In this document: in pieces, positions 1-11,125 of the stretch | How the letters are laid out: the number at the start of each line of letters is the position of its first letter | How positions within the stretch are numbered: position 1 is the first letter of the stretch | From: Nansenia antarctica | Lineage: Eukaryota > Chordata > Actinopteri > Argentiniformes > Microstomatidae | Direction of reading: 5' to 3' | Assembly (NCBI GenBank): GCA_963989245.1 | Contig: OZ022345.1 | Location: 39,204,834 to 39,268,833, forward strand | DNA length: 64,000 nucleotides | Notes under the pieces: generated by a model | Database searches by the model: none | What the model saw: the letters and a program-made list of their open reading frames with translations, nothing else | Told to the model about the DNA's origin: nothing | Translations under genes and position numbers: made by a program

Positions 1-227
1 AAAACTGCAAAATAGCTTCATAAGCTTATCCTGATGTGATTTTGAAGATGTAAGGATACTGGGTGGTCGAACGCATATCTCGGAAAAGTCATGAAAGTAG
101 GGTCCTGAAACTTTATCGAGTGCAAAGATATAAAAAACGACCCCACCCATGGCTGTTCTAGTGTTAATGACCCCACCCATGGCTGTTCTAGTGTTAATGA
201 CCCCACCCATGGCTGTTCTAGTGTTAA
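1..227 (-). mobile_element. TTAA-flanked nonautonomous DNA element, copy 1 (cut by window start)
   Basis: This is the end of a dispersed element whose second copy lies in opposite orientation at 9885-10456. It contains about three 30-bp units with the core CCCACCCATGGCTGTTCTAG and ends at TTAA (224-227). The outer part (about 1-130) matches the interior of the second copy in reverse. The TTAA end and short terminal repeat suggest a piggyBac-like MITE, which is an inference because no transposase is present. Confidence 0.6.
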
Positions 228-378
228 AGTAATGGATTAAAGGGAGACACAGAATGGAATGGATGAATCAGACGGCGGTGGTTCAGTCTTATCTGTGGTG
301 TCCATGGTAAAGTCTGTCTTCATCACCGTTGACTGATGCCGAGAAGATGCGTCGAAGCTGTCCGTCCGTCTGTCCGTC

Positions 379-487
379 CGTCTGTCGGTCTCTCTCACTC
401 CCTATCTCTCTCTCACACACACTCCCTCTCTCTCTCTCTCACTCCCTACCTCTCTCTCTCTCTCATCTCTCTCTCTCATCTCTCATC

Positions 488-520
<33 letters not shown>

Positions 521-600
521 TCATATCTCATCTCTCATCTCTCTCTCTCATCTCATCGCTCTCTCTCTCTCTCTCTCTCTCATCTCATCGCTCTCTCTCT
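379..600. repeat. CT-rich microsatellite in the slc35f5 intron
   Basis: An irregular (CT)n/(CTCAT)n tract runs almost to the polypyrimidine tract of the splice acceptor at 617-618. Reading frames through it encode only Ser/Leu runs and are artefacts. Confidence 0.9.
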
Positions 601-618
601 GCCCCCCCGCCCCCCCAG

Positions 619-853
619 GTTCTAAGAAGCAGCGTGTGAGGTTCAGTAACATCATGGAGGTGCGTCAGCTGCCGTCCACCCAGGCCCTGGAGGCCAAGCT
701 GTCCAGGATGTCCTACCCTGCCGCCAAGGACCACCAGAGCGCCCTGCGCGGCGTGGGCAAGCTGACCGTCACCGACGTGGCCAAGATCAGCTTCTTCTTC
801 TGCTTTGTGGTGAGGATCCCCCCCTGCCGTGGGACCTAAGGGTGCGCGTGCGA

Positions 854-902
<49 letters not shown>

Positions 903-985
903 TGCCTGTGTGCCTGCACAGACACGTATAGGTGCGTCCTGGTCCATCTTGTGTGTGTGTGTGTGTGTGCCTGTGTGCCTGTGCG

Positions 986-1024
<39 letters not shown>

Positions 1025-2319
1025 GCGCGTGTGCGTGTGTGTGTGTGTACAGGTGCGTCCTGGTAAGCTAATAACCCCTCTCTTTAGGGTACACCTGGGC
1101 TGATCCTCAGACCTCTCCACCCCCCTAACACCCTACATCATCACAACTTGGAATCAACAACAACAACAACATAAAGACGCAGATGGCCCTTGTTCTTATG
1201 GAAGGTTTTCCTTACAAGGACCGTTGTATAGTTGATTCACTTACCTCGACAAATGTACTTGTTGTAAGTCGCAAAAAAAAAGCATCTTCTGAATGACTTA
1301 CATGTAGCTGGTGGTGGTGGAGGACAGGGCCGGTCCTGTCGTAGAAACAGAATGAGTAGAACGGTCGTGGCCCCCCAAGAACATGGCGATTTGGCTTTTG
1401 GTAGTGCACCAAAAGATGGCTGACCATGGAATTGTAATACGTCATTGCCATGGTCATCATTGTCATTGTCATTGTAGAACACAGAGAGAAGGTACACATA
1501 CAGAGGTGCTGTCATGTCAGAATTAGTCCGGGCCAAATAGTGTATGAGGTAAATATAATAATAATAATAACTTTATATAGCGCCTTTAATATAAACAATA
1601 AAAGCTACATTTGATTAGTAAGTAAGAGAGCTTGGTATGATTGGAAACAAAGTACCGGTAGTATCCAGTTATGGAATTATATTTATCCCTACTTTGGCTG
1701 ATGTGATGTCGGTTAATTAACCAACTCCGTAACATTAGCGGAGCGAATTATGTGTGAATTTAGCATGCTAGCAGGTGTTTTCATATAAAATGGCCATGCA
1801 AACATAAAAGATATAGCTGACTAGTGAGCCTGCATCAACCTTAATGCTATTCAAGTGCAAGAAGATTAGATAAGTGCATACCAATGGCGTTCGAAAGATA
1901 TGATTACATCATAGGACGGACACTATTTGGCCCAGAGTAATTCTGGGATGACAGAAGCATCGTTTGACTGAACATTCCAATGTCAGTTGAGTTAGTTGCT
2001 GTAATGCATGGACAACACGTGTTTGATACCATTCCTCATTCCATTCCATTCCATGCATTGCAATGTGCCTGTCCTCCTCCCATTTCTATTTCTACTCCTG
2101 AGGCCACCAGCCTCCCCTGATTTGTATATATGCTTCAGTTGAGCCAACTTCTACAACATCTTCACTTATTTCCTCAATAAGTAAACATCCTAATCCAGCT
2201 GGACAGAGGACCTACCTAATTCTCAGTGGCTCAGTGAACTCACCACAAAACCTTTTCTTTGACATGATTTATAACCTGATGTTGTTGCTGCTGTTGTTGT
2301 TATTACGATGATGATGACA

Positions 2320-2362
<43 letters not shown>

Positions 2363-4255
2363 CTGTTGTTCGAAACGGAGAGCGTGTTTACTGGACAACG
2401 CCCCAAAACGTCTTGTCGTGAGTTTCGTCCTTCACGAATTGCGTAGATGAGTTTATAATGAGGCATTATACATGCTGAAACTGGGCCTCGTTCATCTTAC
2501 CAACGTCGGGGAGGCAAGCAGAACCGTAGCATCATAACTCATGTTCCTTCTGAGCAGCGACCCCGAGCCCGAAGCTGTGTTCAAGACGGTACAGAAAACA
2601 GCAGCCCTTTTTCCCTTTTCCTTGCTAGCTTTCATCGACCCTCCCTCGTAGACTTTTAGTCAGACTAGCGAGAGTCAAGGAAAGGGTGACTAGGAACGGA
2701 AGGGTTCTAGACAATCCGGACCCAGCAGCGAGAGGTACACAGTCAAGAGGTGTGTAACACTGACAAAGGTCCCCCCTCTCCCCCCCCCCTCCTCATCCTC
2801 CTCTCCCTCCCCTCTCCCTCTCTCCTTCACAGTGGTTCCTAGCCAACCTGTCCTACCAGGAGGCTCTGTCTGACACCCAGGTGGCGATCGTCAACATCCT
2901 GTCGTCCACGTCAGGTCAGTTCTTGTCTGTCTGGAAGAAGCACTTGCATGTAAAAGTCGTTTTACAGCGGCGGGTGAAACGTGGATGTGGGTGCTTATTA
3001 CGTCTAAGAGATCCCATCTCTGACGTCGTTTGGGCTTTTTCTAGTAACCGTCGTTCGGACGGTTTGTCGAGATAAGAGACGGAGACACGATCTATGCATG
3101 TTCATAGTGAGAAGGTCAGAGGACCATCTGAAAGGTTTATCTCAACGTGTCTCCTGTTCAACCACACGTGTAAACAGTCGCTCTCTCCTCTCCCTTCCTT
3201 CTTCTTCCTCTCCTCTTCTCCTCTTCCTCTCCTCCTCCCCCCCCCCCCCCCCCCCAGGTCTGTTCACCCTGATCCTCGCAGGCATCTTCCCCAGTAACAG
3301 CAGCGATCGCTTCACACTGTCCAAGCTGCTGGCTGTCGCTCTGAGGTGAGTCCTTAACAGAGCCACGTACGTGTCCTGTGTTGTTAGGGTCGGTGACAGG
3401 GCAGCAACTTTACACCTGACCACCCGCCAAACGTGGGTATGTTTCGGCATCACAGGGTGAATCTCTCAATCTTACCAGTCACATTGGCGGGTAGCCAAAA
3501 TGAAGTTTGGCGAATATGACACTTCGGTTTTAGAAGAACGAAACTGGTGCCGTCCGCAATTATGGTCACTGTTGGTTTGTTCGTTCTGTGCAGGGAGACA
3601 TTTTCAATAGTCATACGTGTCCTGTACTGTTTGTATGAATCACCAGCCTGTTTCCACTGCACCAGGTGTGTGTGTGTGTGTGTGTGTGTGCCAATGTAAA
3701 TTAATGTCTCCCAATGAACTGATTGCACTGATAGTGTTTGTCCTTAATGCACTTTGTATTTATGTGGACATAAATAAAGCATTTCAAATGTGTGTGTACA
3801 GGGGGAGTGTGTGTGTGGGGGGTGAGGAGTATGTGTGTGTGTGTGTGCGTGTGCGTGTGTGCATGTGTGTGTGAGAGAGCTTGGCCTTAACCGTGTGTGT
3901 GGTTTCTCTCCACTCCAGTATGGGCGGCGTGGCGCTGGTCAGCTTCTCCAGCATGGACACCCCCGACGGAAAAGGCTACATAGGTAACCAAGGAGACGGC
4001 GTCGTAGCTGACGCTACAGGGTGTCCTGTCAAGTGTGTGTTTGTGTGTTCTCTTAGCGGCCGAGATGACATCCTGATATGCTGTGTTGCCCACACAGAGA
4101 GCTGTATTATAGTTAATGATGGTCAGTATAGCAAAGGTGTGTGTGTGTGTGTGTGTGTGTGTTCTGTTAGCATCAAAGCTAACACCGATGTCCTGTGTTG
4201 TCCACACTTGAAAGTGATGATACCCAAGGTAGAATACACACATGCCTCTGCTGTA

Positions 4256-4301
<46 letters not shown>

Positions 4302-4817
4302 TGTATATATATATATATATATATATTATATTAGCTTTAGCTAGGTTGTATTCCAAAGCTAACTGCTGTCCTGTGTGGTGCAGACTCTCTGTTAGGGCTT
4401 TCACACCGGCAGTTCCGAACGCCGGTTCGCGTTCGCGTTCGGAAACCTCCGAACGTTGGCGCTGTCTGGCGAACGAGCCCGCGTTCATACCAGTGTATTG
4501 TTCGCCAGACAGCGCCAACGTTCGGAGGTTTCCGAACGCGAACCGGCGTTCGGAACTGCCGGTGTGAAAGCCCTATGTGAGCTAACTCTGCTGTCTCTCT
4601 GTGGTCTAACCCTGCTGTCTCTCTGTGGTCTAACTCTGCTGTCCTGTGTGTGCAGGCTCTCTGTGGTCCCTGGCCGGGGCAGCTCTGTATGCCGTCTACA
4701 TCGTCATGATCAAGAGGAAGGTGGACCGGGAGGACAAGCTAGACATCCCCATGTTCTTTGGTTGGAAGCGATGCCTTACTCTCTCTAACAAACTCTCTCT
4801 ATCTCTAACTCTCTCCT

Positions 4818-4852
<35 letters not shown>

Positions 4853-6843
4853 CCCCACTAACTAACTAGTAGTAGCTAACTAGTAGTGACCAACCCTAAC
4901 CAGTGTTGTTGTCTCTCTCTCAGGTGCCTGTCTATCTGTTTAAGAAGCCCACTAACTAACTAACTAGTAGTGACTAGCCAGTAGTAATTAACTAGTAGTA
5001 ACTTACTTGTAGTAGCTAACTAGTAGTGACTAACCAGTAGTGACTAACCAGTAGTGACTAACCAGTAGTGACTAACCAGTAGTGACCATCTCTGACCAGT
5101 GTTGCGTGTCTCTTTCAGGGTTTGTGGGCCTGTTCAACCTGCTGCTCCTGTGGCCGGGGTTCCTGGTGCTGCACTACACAGGCTTCGAGGCCTTCGAGCT
5201 GCCCAGCCAGCTGGTCTGGACCTACATCCTCATCAACGGGCTCATAGGAACCGTCCTGTCAGAGTTCCTCTGGCTATGGTACGCCAGGACCGGTCCACTG
5301 ACCGACTGACTGCCTGACTGACTGACTGACTGGCTGGCTGACTGACTGGCTGGCTGACTGACTGACTGACTTTGCCGTCCCTCAGTGCGCAGAGCAGAAT
5401 GTACTGTAGTGGATGCTCTGGTGTAGAGGAATGTTGTTGTTGACAGGGCTCTGACAGTCGTCTGTCCCTCTCTCTCTCTCTCCCTCTCCCTCTCTCTCTC
5501 CCCCTCTGTCCCTCTCTCTCTACCCCCCTCCCTCCTCTCCTCCTCCCCTCTCCCTCCCCCCTCCCTCCCCCCCCTCTCTCTCTCCCTCTCTCTCTCCCTC
5601 TCCCTCTCTCTTCCTCTCCCATCCTCCCTCTCTCTCTCCCTCTCCCTCTCACTCTCCCCCTCTGTCTCTCTCCCCCTCCATCCCTCCCTCCCTTCCCCTC
5701 TCCCTCTCTCTCTCTCTCTCTCTCCACAGGGGCTGTTTCCTCACCTCATCCCTGATAGGGACCTTGTCCCTCAGCCTCACCATCCCTCTGTCCATCATCG
5801 CTGACATCTGCATGCAGAAGGTGAGAGGGCCTGGACAGCCTTGAAGGGAGGCCCGGGGGAGGTAGAAACCGGAGGACGGGGTCTCATTGTAACGCACGGA
5901 AAGGCATGTGGAACGGTGTCTATCACACGCCTTCCAATGAGGCCTGTCCTCTGATTCTACCACTGCCAGCCTCCCCTAACAGTCGTAATATCTGTAGAAT
6001 GATATGATATACGCCGTTTAGCTGACGCCATTTTTTTTAATCCAAAGCCACTAACGTTGCGGTGAGTGCATACATGTTTCTGTACATATAGTCCTAGCGG
6101 GACGACAGACACTTCCAGGTGTTTCTAACATGTTAATAGATGTTCTAGTGGAGGGAGGAACACGTGGTTGATGTAGCTCTGATGCTCTTTACCCTCTCTC
6201 ACTCTTAAGTTTTGTCTGGGGTAGCTGACGCTTTGCTAGCTGACGCTATGCTATCAGACGCTATGCTATCGGATGCTATGCTATCAGACGCTATGCTATC
6301 AGACACCATGCTATCAGACGCTATGCTATCGGACGCTATGCTATCGGACGCTATGCTATCGGACGCTATGCTATCGGACGCTGTGCTATCGGACGCCGTG
6401 CTATCGGACGCCGTGCTATCGGACACCGTGCTAATCGGACGCCATGCTATCGGACGCCATGCTATCGGACGCCATACTATCAGACGCCATGCGATCAGAC
6501 GCCATGCTAGCTGACGTTGTGCTATATCTCTGTTGCCGTCGTGCCCCACGTAGCGTCGGTGTCGCTGGCCAACCACGTGCCATCCGTGTGTGTGTGTGTG
6601 TCCTCAGGTGCGGTTCTCTTGGCTCTTCCTGGCGGGGGCGGTGCCTGTGTTCCTGTCCTTCTTCATCACCGCGCTGCTCTGCCACTACAACAACTGGGAC
6701 CCCGTCATGGTGGGCATCAGGAGGGCGTTCGCCTTCGTCTGCAGGAAACAGCGCATCCAGAGGTGTGTCTATACACACTTACATACACACCCATAGACAC
6801 ACACTACACACAGAGGTGTACATCTATGCACACATCCAAAATG

Positions 6844-6877
<34 letters not shown>

Positions 6878-6934
6878 ACCCATACACACACACACTACAC
6901 ACAGAGGTGGACACCCACGCACACATCCAAAATG

Positions 6935-6973
<39 letters not shown>

Positions 6974-7033
6974 TACACACCCATACACACACACTACACA
7001 CAGAGGTGGACACCCACGCACAAATCCAAAATG

Positions 7034-7064
<31 letters not shown>

Positions 7065-9650
7065 CTCTCTCTAATGTTCACCCAGAGGAGGTTTTTTATA
7101 AAGATTCTGGTCTGCTATCAGACAGAGGCTTGCTGAATAGTAACTGGGTTCTGAATACTGGGACCACAACATTATTTTCTGATTATTTCGCTTTTTCTCA
7201 TTCTTCCAGTGATTTGGTATGATGATGATGATGATGGTTATGACTGTAATGATGATGAAGGTTATAACGATGATGATGATGAAGGTTATAACTATGATGA
7301 TGATGAAGGTTATAACTATGATGATGATGATCAGTGTTTCCTCCAGGATTTTTCACATTAGTGGCGGAGCGGTCGTGATTTTTTTCCGCGTGCACGCACA
7401 TAAAACGCGCACTGGCGCTCAAAACAAAGACGTAATTTCACCAAAAACTAGAGGGTGGCAACAATTATAATTTCTTAAATAGCGGTTAAGTCATTAAAGC
7501 CGAGCAGGTGATTTTATATCAGGGTATCCGCGGTGTCTTGAAAAGTATTAAAAGTTGATAAATCAATTTTGGGAAAATCAAGACCCTTAACTCATTGACT
7601 GCCAAAGACGCCAATTGGCGTCTTATAGAATAGTAACGTTGACTGCCAAAGACGCCAATTGGCGTCTTATAGAAAAAGAAAAAAAAAATCGCGGGGATCG
7701 CATCATCGCGCGACTCTTCAAACAGTTCAGAGTCGGATGATACAGAAAAAGTGCAGAAAAAAAAAAAAAAAAAAACATCTGCAGAAAAAGCTCGTTTTCT
7801 CTGTTTATTGGTCAAAATCAGGTGTTTTTGCTGAAACCACCCTATGTTCTACGGCCGATTTCTAAACACTCAAAGAGGCTAGAAACAAACTTTCTTTTTC
7901 TGATGAAAGAAGAGAGTCTAAAGTTTTGGTAGATATGTTCAATGTTTATGTAGTCCGAAAAGTCAATATTTGGTGGGTCTTCAAAGTTCAGCGAAAATGC
8001 CCCAAAAGTCTGGCAGTGTGGAGCTCTCCGCTCTGAACATGGCTGGCTTAATAAGTATTAAAAAGTCTTATCACGATTTTATGAGGTCTTGAATTTTGTA
8101 GATATTTTTCTGAATTAGACTCTGTCCAAAGAGTTTGAGTCCTAAAAACTTTTAATAAAAGTTCGTGAATTTATTAGTTTTATTAAAAAACAAAGATGAA
8201 CCCGAAATTCTGTTGTATGATAGTGGTCTAGTCTATTGCAAACTAAAACTGTGAAGTTAAAGGTGTCACTGATGTAAACGGTTACAGCTCGAAGTGGGGG
8301 TGAGGTCTGGAAAAATATTGGGTTAGGACTTTAAAAAGTCTTAGAAAGGTATTGAAATTAACCTCAAGATTCCTGTATATACCCTGTATATAGAATGTGA
8401 TCAAATACCAATATATCCTGCTGCAGCGGAACATGCGGAACGCGCATTACACACACACAGAAAGATCAATACGAAGTAGGCCTACATGAGAGTACACGCA
8501 CAAAACCGGCTAATGTTACTCATTAACTGTTTACACAAGTAAAATCACAGTGTGACAGTCAGATGGAGCATTCGGTAAACAACAACAGCAAGGTAATGCT
8601 ATCAGTTGAGTTAACGAAAACCAACTCTTACCTTTGAGGACACCAACATGAGCCCTGCTTACCCGTACCTCCGCCGTTCTGTTCGTGGTGATTTTAGAGG
8701 CAATAGATTATTTTTGCCCCGCGCATATTGCTATGAATAGTTCGAAGCTAGGTGCGAGAATGCTCGGTTAACCCATTAGCGGGAACATTATTTGTTTCAC
8801 AAAATAGGCTGATTTAATTGACCATGAACATCAGAGACTACATTACGAATGTTCATTTAAAATACTCTATACTGAGCACTGGTATAAGAACATGAACCAG
8901 AGAACAGCAGTAAATGCAATAACCCACAGTCGTCGCTGATGATGTTGCATTTTCGATTAGGATACGTTTACGGGATTAAAGGGACCGGCGACGGGCGAAG
9001 AGAGAAATCCAAATGTCCCGCTAAAGTCGGACCAATCACAAAACTGTTTTTTGCCTGTTGAGAGCGTCTCGATTGCAGTGCGAACACAAACGACGAGGTT
9101 AATTGCAACATTGTAACATATTGTAACTAACTACGCCCTAAATCGTAACGAAATGTAGGTCTGGAAGCGGCCTAAATCTAGCTTCAATCTGCTTTTTTTC
9201 TGTTCTCCGGTCATAATAACTCGCTGCCTTTCTGCGCAGCCTTGAATCAAAGTGGACTGTCTGAATCAATTAGTGGCGGAGGAAATTCATTCGTGGCGGC
9301 TCGCCACGAATAAATGCATATAGAGGAAACACTGGATGATGATGATGCTGCTGATGAAGGTTATAACTATGATGATGATGATGATGAAGGTTATAACTAT
9401 GATGATGATGATGAAGGTTATAACTATGATGATGATGATGATGATGAAGGTTATAACTTTGATGATCATGATGAAGGTTATAACTATGATGATGATGATG
9501 ATGATGATGATGAAGGTTATAACTTTGATGATGATGAAGGTTATAACTCTGATTTCCCCCGCCCCCAGATGTCCAGATGACAGTGAACAGAGTGAGAGCC
9601 TTATCCCCTTACACACCGTCTCCCCTGACGACGGGAGCTTCTGCTCCTGA
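619..9650 (+). CDS. slc35f5: Solute carrier family 35 member F5 (3' nine exons)
   Basis: This encodes a multi-pass membrane protein of the SLC35F (EamA/nucleotide-sugar-transporter-like) group, whose substrate is not firmly established. The coding exons, each with AG/GT borders, are 619-809, 2833-2914, 3258-3345, 3919-3983, 4656-4760, 5119-5278, 5730-5820, 6608-6762 and 9569-9650. Joined, they keep one frame for 338 codons to the TGA at 9648-9650. The 5' exons lie upstream of the window. Segments recognisable from vertebrate SLC35F5 include RVRFSNIMEVRQLP, WFLANLSYQEALSDTQVA, LYAVYIVMIKRKVDREDKLD, LFNLLLLWPGF, GTVLSEFLWLWGCF, PLSIIADICMQK, CHYNNWDPVMVGIRR and the tail SEQSESLIPLHTVS. These cover most of the transmembrane helices and the cytosolic C-terminus. 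The donor after 4760 reads GTTGGA, which is weak. The last intron (2.8 kb) is mostly a hAT-like insertion. Identity is secure; exact borders are read by eye. Confidence 0.93.
810..2832. other. slc35f5 intron: simple repeats and old element relics
   Basis: Compound (TG)n fills about 850-1050. About 1225-1275 resembles the 3' end of the LINE family seen again at 20272-20675. About 1727-1860 is a dispersed repeat that recurs at 32578-32680. About 2034-2120 is a relic of the GGGAGGCTGG-type element. A (GAT)n tract lies at 2308-2361. No additional exon is evident. Confidence 0.6.
3664..3870. repeat. Dispersed tail-like repeat with (TG)n
   Basis: About 100 bp (3700-3790), including AATAAAGCATTTCAAATG, followed by (TG)n, recur nearly unchanged at about 63600-63765 in the gpr39 intron. 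A polyA-signal-like end followed by a microsatellite suggests a retroposon 3' end. The family is not identified. Confidence 0.55.
4257..4328. repeat. (TA)n microsatellite
   Basis: An almost pure AT dinucleotide tract in an slc35f5 intron. Confidence 0.9.
4395..4573. mobile_element. Palindromic fold-back MITE
   Basis: The two halves are near-perfect inverted repeats. The left arm begins GGGCTTTCACACCGGCAG and the right arm ends CTGCCGGTGTGAAAGCCC, with a short central loop around 4470-4500. It is flanked by TA on both sides (4393-4394 and 4574-4575), consistent with a TA target duplication. The left arm has one extra short GCGTTC repeat. There is no coding capacity. Confidence 0.8.
4861..5100. 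repeat. Short tandem repeat block (TAACCAGTAGTGAC type)
   Basis: An intronic tandem array of about 14-bp units such as TAACCAGTAGTGAC, plus related ACTAACTAGTAG units, upstream of the exon at 5119. Confidence 0.75.
5290..5728. repeat. (GACT)n block and long pyrimidine-rich tract
   Basis: A GACTGACTGGCT-type tandem repeat (5290-5372) is followed by a roughly 270-bp CT-rich tract that ends at the splice acceptor of the exon at 5730. Confidence 0.8.
5838..5985. mobile_element. GGGAGGCTGG-type palindromic repeat element
   Basis: The ends are inverted: GAGGTAGAAACCGGAGGAC on the left, and TCCTCTGATTCTACC then GCCTCCCCT on the right. The same family occurs at about 2034-2120, 14105-14172, 16619-16733, 17602-17733, 56955-57260 (interrupted) and 63970-64000. 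It is a MITE-like dispersed repeat of unassigned family. Confidence 0.6.
6225..6512. repeat. 15-bp minisatellite
   Basis: About 19 units of GACGCTATGCTATCG with A/G and C/T variants. The 15-bp period keeps several frames open on both strands, giving spurious reading frames of 100 codons or more. It lies in the intron before the exon at 6608. Confidence 0.85.
6770..7062. repeat. Compound (CA)n minisatellite
   Basis: (CA)n blocks are separated by repeated ACACAGAGGTGGACACCC and CATCCAAAATGACAC segments, about three higher-order units. It sits just inside the last slc35f5 intron. Confidence 0.8.
7219..7331. repeat. GAT/GAAGGTTATAAC minisatellite, left part
   Basis: (GAT)n runs alternate with GAAGGTTATAAC. 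The array resumes at 9335-9550 after the interrupting hAT-like element, so it was a single tandem repeat before that insertion. Confidence 0.8.
7520..8386. mobile_element. Nested element with CAGGGTA termini
   Basis: Starts CAGGGTATCCGCGGTGTC and ends TATACCCTG, inside the larger hAT-like element. A shorter related copy lies at 13817-14106. A clear target duplication was not found. Probably a hAT-type MITE. Confidence 0.55.
7590..7672. repeat. Tandem duplication of a short palindromic module
   Basis: The module TTGACTGCCAAAGACGCC followed by AATTGGCGTCTTATAG occurs twice (about 7596-7627 and 7639-7672). It contains the palindrome AGACGCCAATTGGCGTCT. Confidence 0.65.
9335..9550. repeat. GAT/GAAGGTTATAAC minisatellite, right part
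   Basis: Continuation of the array at 7219-7331. It ends about 18 bp before the acceptor of the last slc35f5 coding exon. Asp/Tyr-rich reading frames through it are artefacts. Confidence 0.8.
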
Positions 9651-9884
9651 TCCACCGACAAATCACAAGGTAGGGACCCGTCTGTCTGTACACGTCCTGT
9701 TACCATGGGCCAATCACAGGGCAGAGAGAGAGACGTAAACCAAACGTTTTTGAAATATTTTTAAATCGTCCGTCCAGGTTTACGAACCAGGGGGGTTGAG
9801 GATGTTGAGGGGGGGGGAACGTTTAGAACTAAATGAGCTAAGCTTTCATCAGAGGATCACTGAGGAAGTCGAAATCATACTTTA
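9651..9884 (+). other. slc35f5 3' UTR or flank
   Basis: Sequence directly after the stop codon. CAAG/GTAGGG at about 9665-9675 resembles a splice donor, so the 3' UTR could be spliced, possibly to AG acceptors near 14306 or 14826. Polyadenylation-like AATAAA motifs occur at about 15143 and 17408. This is weak evidence only. Confidence 0.3.
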
Positions 9885-10456
9885 CACTAGAACAGCCATG
9901 GGTGGGGTCATTAACACTAGAACAGCCATGGGTGGGGTCATTAACACTAGAACAGCCATGGGTGGGGTAATTTACACTAGAACAGCCATGGGTGGGGTCA
10001 TTTACACTAGAACAGCCATGGGTGGGGTCATTAACACTAGAACAGACATGGGTGGGGTCATTAACACTAGAACAGACATGGGTGGGGTCATTAACACTAG
10101 AACAGACATGGGTGGGGTCATTAACACTAGAACAGCCATGGGTGGGGTCATTAACACTAGAACAGCCATGGGTGGGGTCATTTGACCATTTGAGTAAAAC
10201 ATGTTTTATATCTTTGCTCTCGATCAAATTTCAGGACACTCCTTTCATGACTTTTCCTAGATATGTGCATTCTACCAACCCAGTATCCTTATATTTTCAA
10301 AATCATCAATCAGGATAAGCTAGTATAAAGCTATTTTGCTGTTTTTTCTGTGTACGAAATGTACAAGAGGTGCCAACTAGTGGTCTTTGTGTGTAAATAG
10401 CAGCTTCATTTGACCCCTGAGGCGGCGCTAAGAGTAGGTGAAAGGCTGCCCTAGTG
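9885..10456 (+). mobile_element. TTAA-flanked nonautonomous DNA element, copy 2, with amplified terminal repeat
   Basis: The left terminus CACTAGAACAGCC pairs with the right terminus GGCTGCCCTAGTG. Flanks are TTTA (9881-9884) and TTAA (10457-10460). The left end has expanded into ten 30-bp units (9885-10185), each repeating the terminal motif plus ATGGGTGGGGTCATTAA, so every unit carries its own TTAA-terminus junction. Inverted relative to the copy at 1-227. Confidence 0.65.
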
Positions 10457-10587
10457 TTAAACGCACCTGGATCGCCGATGGAAGTTTTCCGATGCATTTT
10501 TGGTGATTGAACTCACCCCTCTGTACTCTAGAATGCTGACCGTGTGGGTCTCTCTCCTCGACGGCTTGCCTCCGACCATCTGTCTGC

Positions 10588-11035
10588 CGTGTGTGCGTGT
10601 GTGTGTGCGCGTGTGTGTGCGTGTGCGTGTTTGCGTATGTGTGTGCATGTCTGTCTGTGTGTATCTGTCAGTGTCTGTGTGCATGCGTGCGAATGCGTGC
10701 GAATGCGTGTGTATGCGTGTGTATGCGTGTGTGTGTGTGTGCGTGTGTGTGTGTGCCTGTGTGTGTGTATACACATGTAAATGTTTGGACTTGGCGCTGA
10801 GAGGGAGGGAGGGTGGGAGGGACACAGGGTAGGAGGGAAGGAGACAGGGAGACAGGGAGGGTGGGAGGGAGACAGGGAGGGTGGGAGGGAGGGAGACAGG
10901 GAAGGAGGGAAGGAGACAGGGAGAGAGGGAGGGTGGGAGGGAGACAGGGAGGGTGGGAGGGACACAGGGAAGGAGGGAAGGAGACAGGGAGGAAGAGAGG
11001 GAAGGGGGGAGACAGGGAGGAAGAGAGGCAAGGCA
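10588..11035. repeat. (TG)n tract and GGGAGACAGGGA minisatellite
   Basis: A compound (GT)n/(GCGTGT)n tract fills 10588-10770. A purine-rich array of GGGAGGGAGACA-type units fills 10800-11035. Confidence 0.85.
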
Positions 11036-11125
11036 AGTTTATTTGTATAGCACATTTCATACATTTTATACAACATTTCATACAACATTTCATACAACAG
11101 GGGCAATTCAAAGTGCTTAGGGAGA
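11036..11125 (-). mobile_element. LINE 3' tail fragment
   Basis: Read on the - strand, this has AAGCACTTTGAATTGCCCC followed by ATGTGCTATACAAATAAACT, an arrangement common at fish LINE 3' ends. ACATTTCATACA-type units are repeated inside. Confidence 0.45.

Larger units (their letters stand above)
7332..9334. mobile_element. hAT-like nonautonomous transposon in the last slc35f5 intron
   Basis: The element is 2,003 bp and has perfect 12-bp terminal inverted repeats, CAGTGTTTCCTC at the left and GAGGAAACACTG at the right. It interrupts a (GAT)n minisatellite, and both flanks read GATGATGAT, so the target duplication cannot be measured exactly. The CAGTG terminus is typical of hAT elements. No transposase reading frame remains. 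Two further repeats are nested inside. Confidence 0.75.

Noticed and set aside
836..1120. Cys-Val and Thr-His repeat frames
   Set aside because: Translation of (TG)n/(CA)n tracts. The same applies to frames near 6804-7081, 10457-10832 and 63000-63200.
4395..4573. Rho-independent-type terminator or structured RNA gene
   Set aside because: The perfect palindrome with TA flanks in a eukaryotic intron fits a fold-back transposon better.
6205..6576. 100-123-codon frames on both strands through the 15-bp repeat
   Set aside because: They are products of the minisatellite inside an slc35f5 intron.
9287..9706. Asp/Tyr-rich or Ile-rich frames, possible low-complexity protein
   Set aside because: They come from the GAT/GAAGGTTATAAC minisatellite. 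Only the last 27 codons on the + strand (from 9569) are a real slc35f5 exon.
9796..10227. Open frames on both strands through the 30-bp array (NTRTAMGGVI type)
   Set aside because: Same artefact: multiple frames of a 30-bp unit are open, and the sequence belongs to a MITE terminus.
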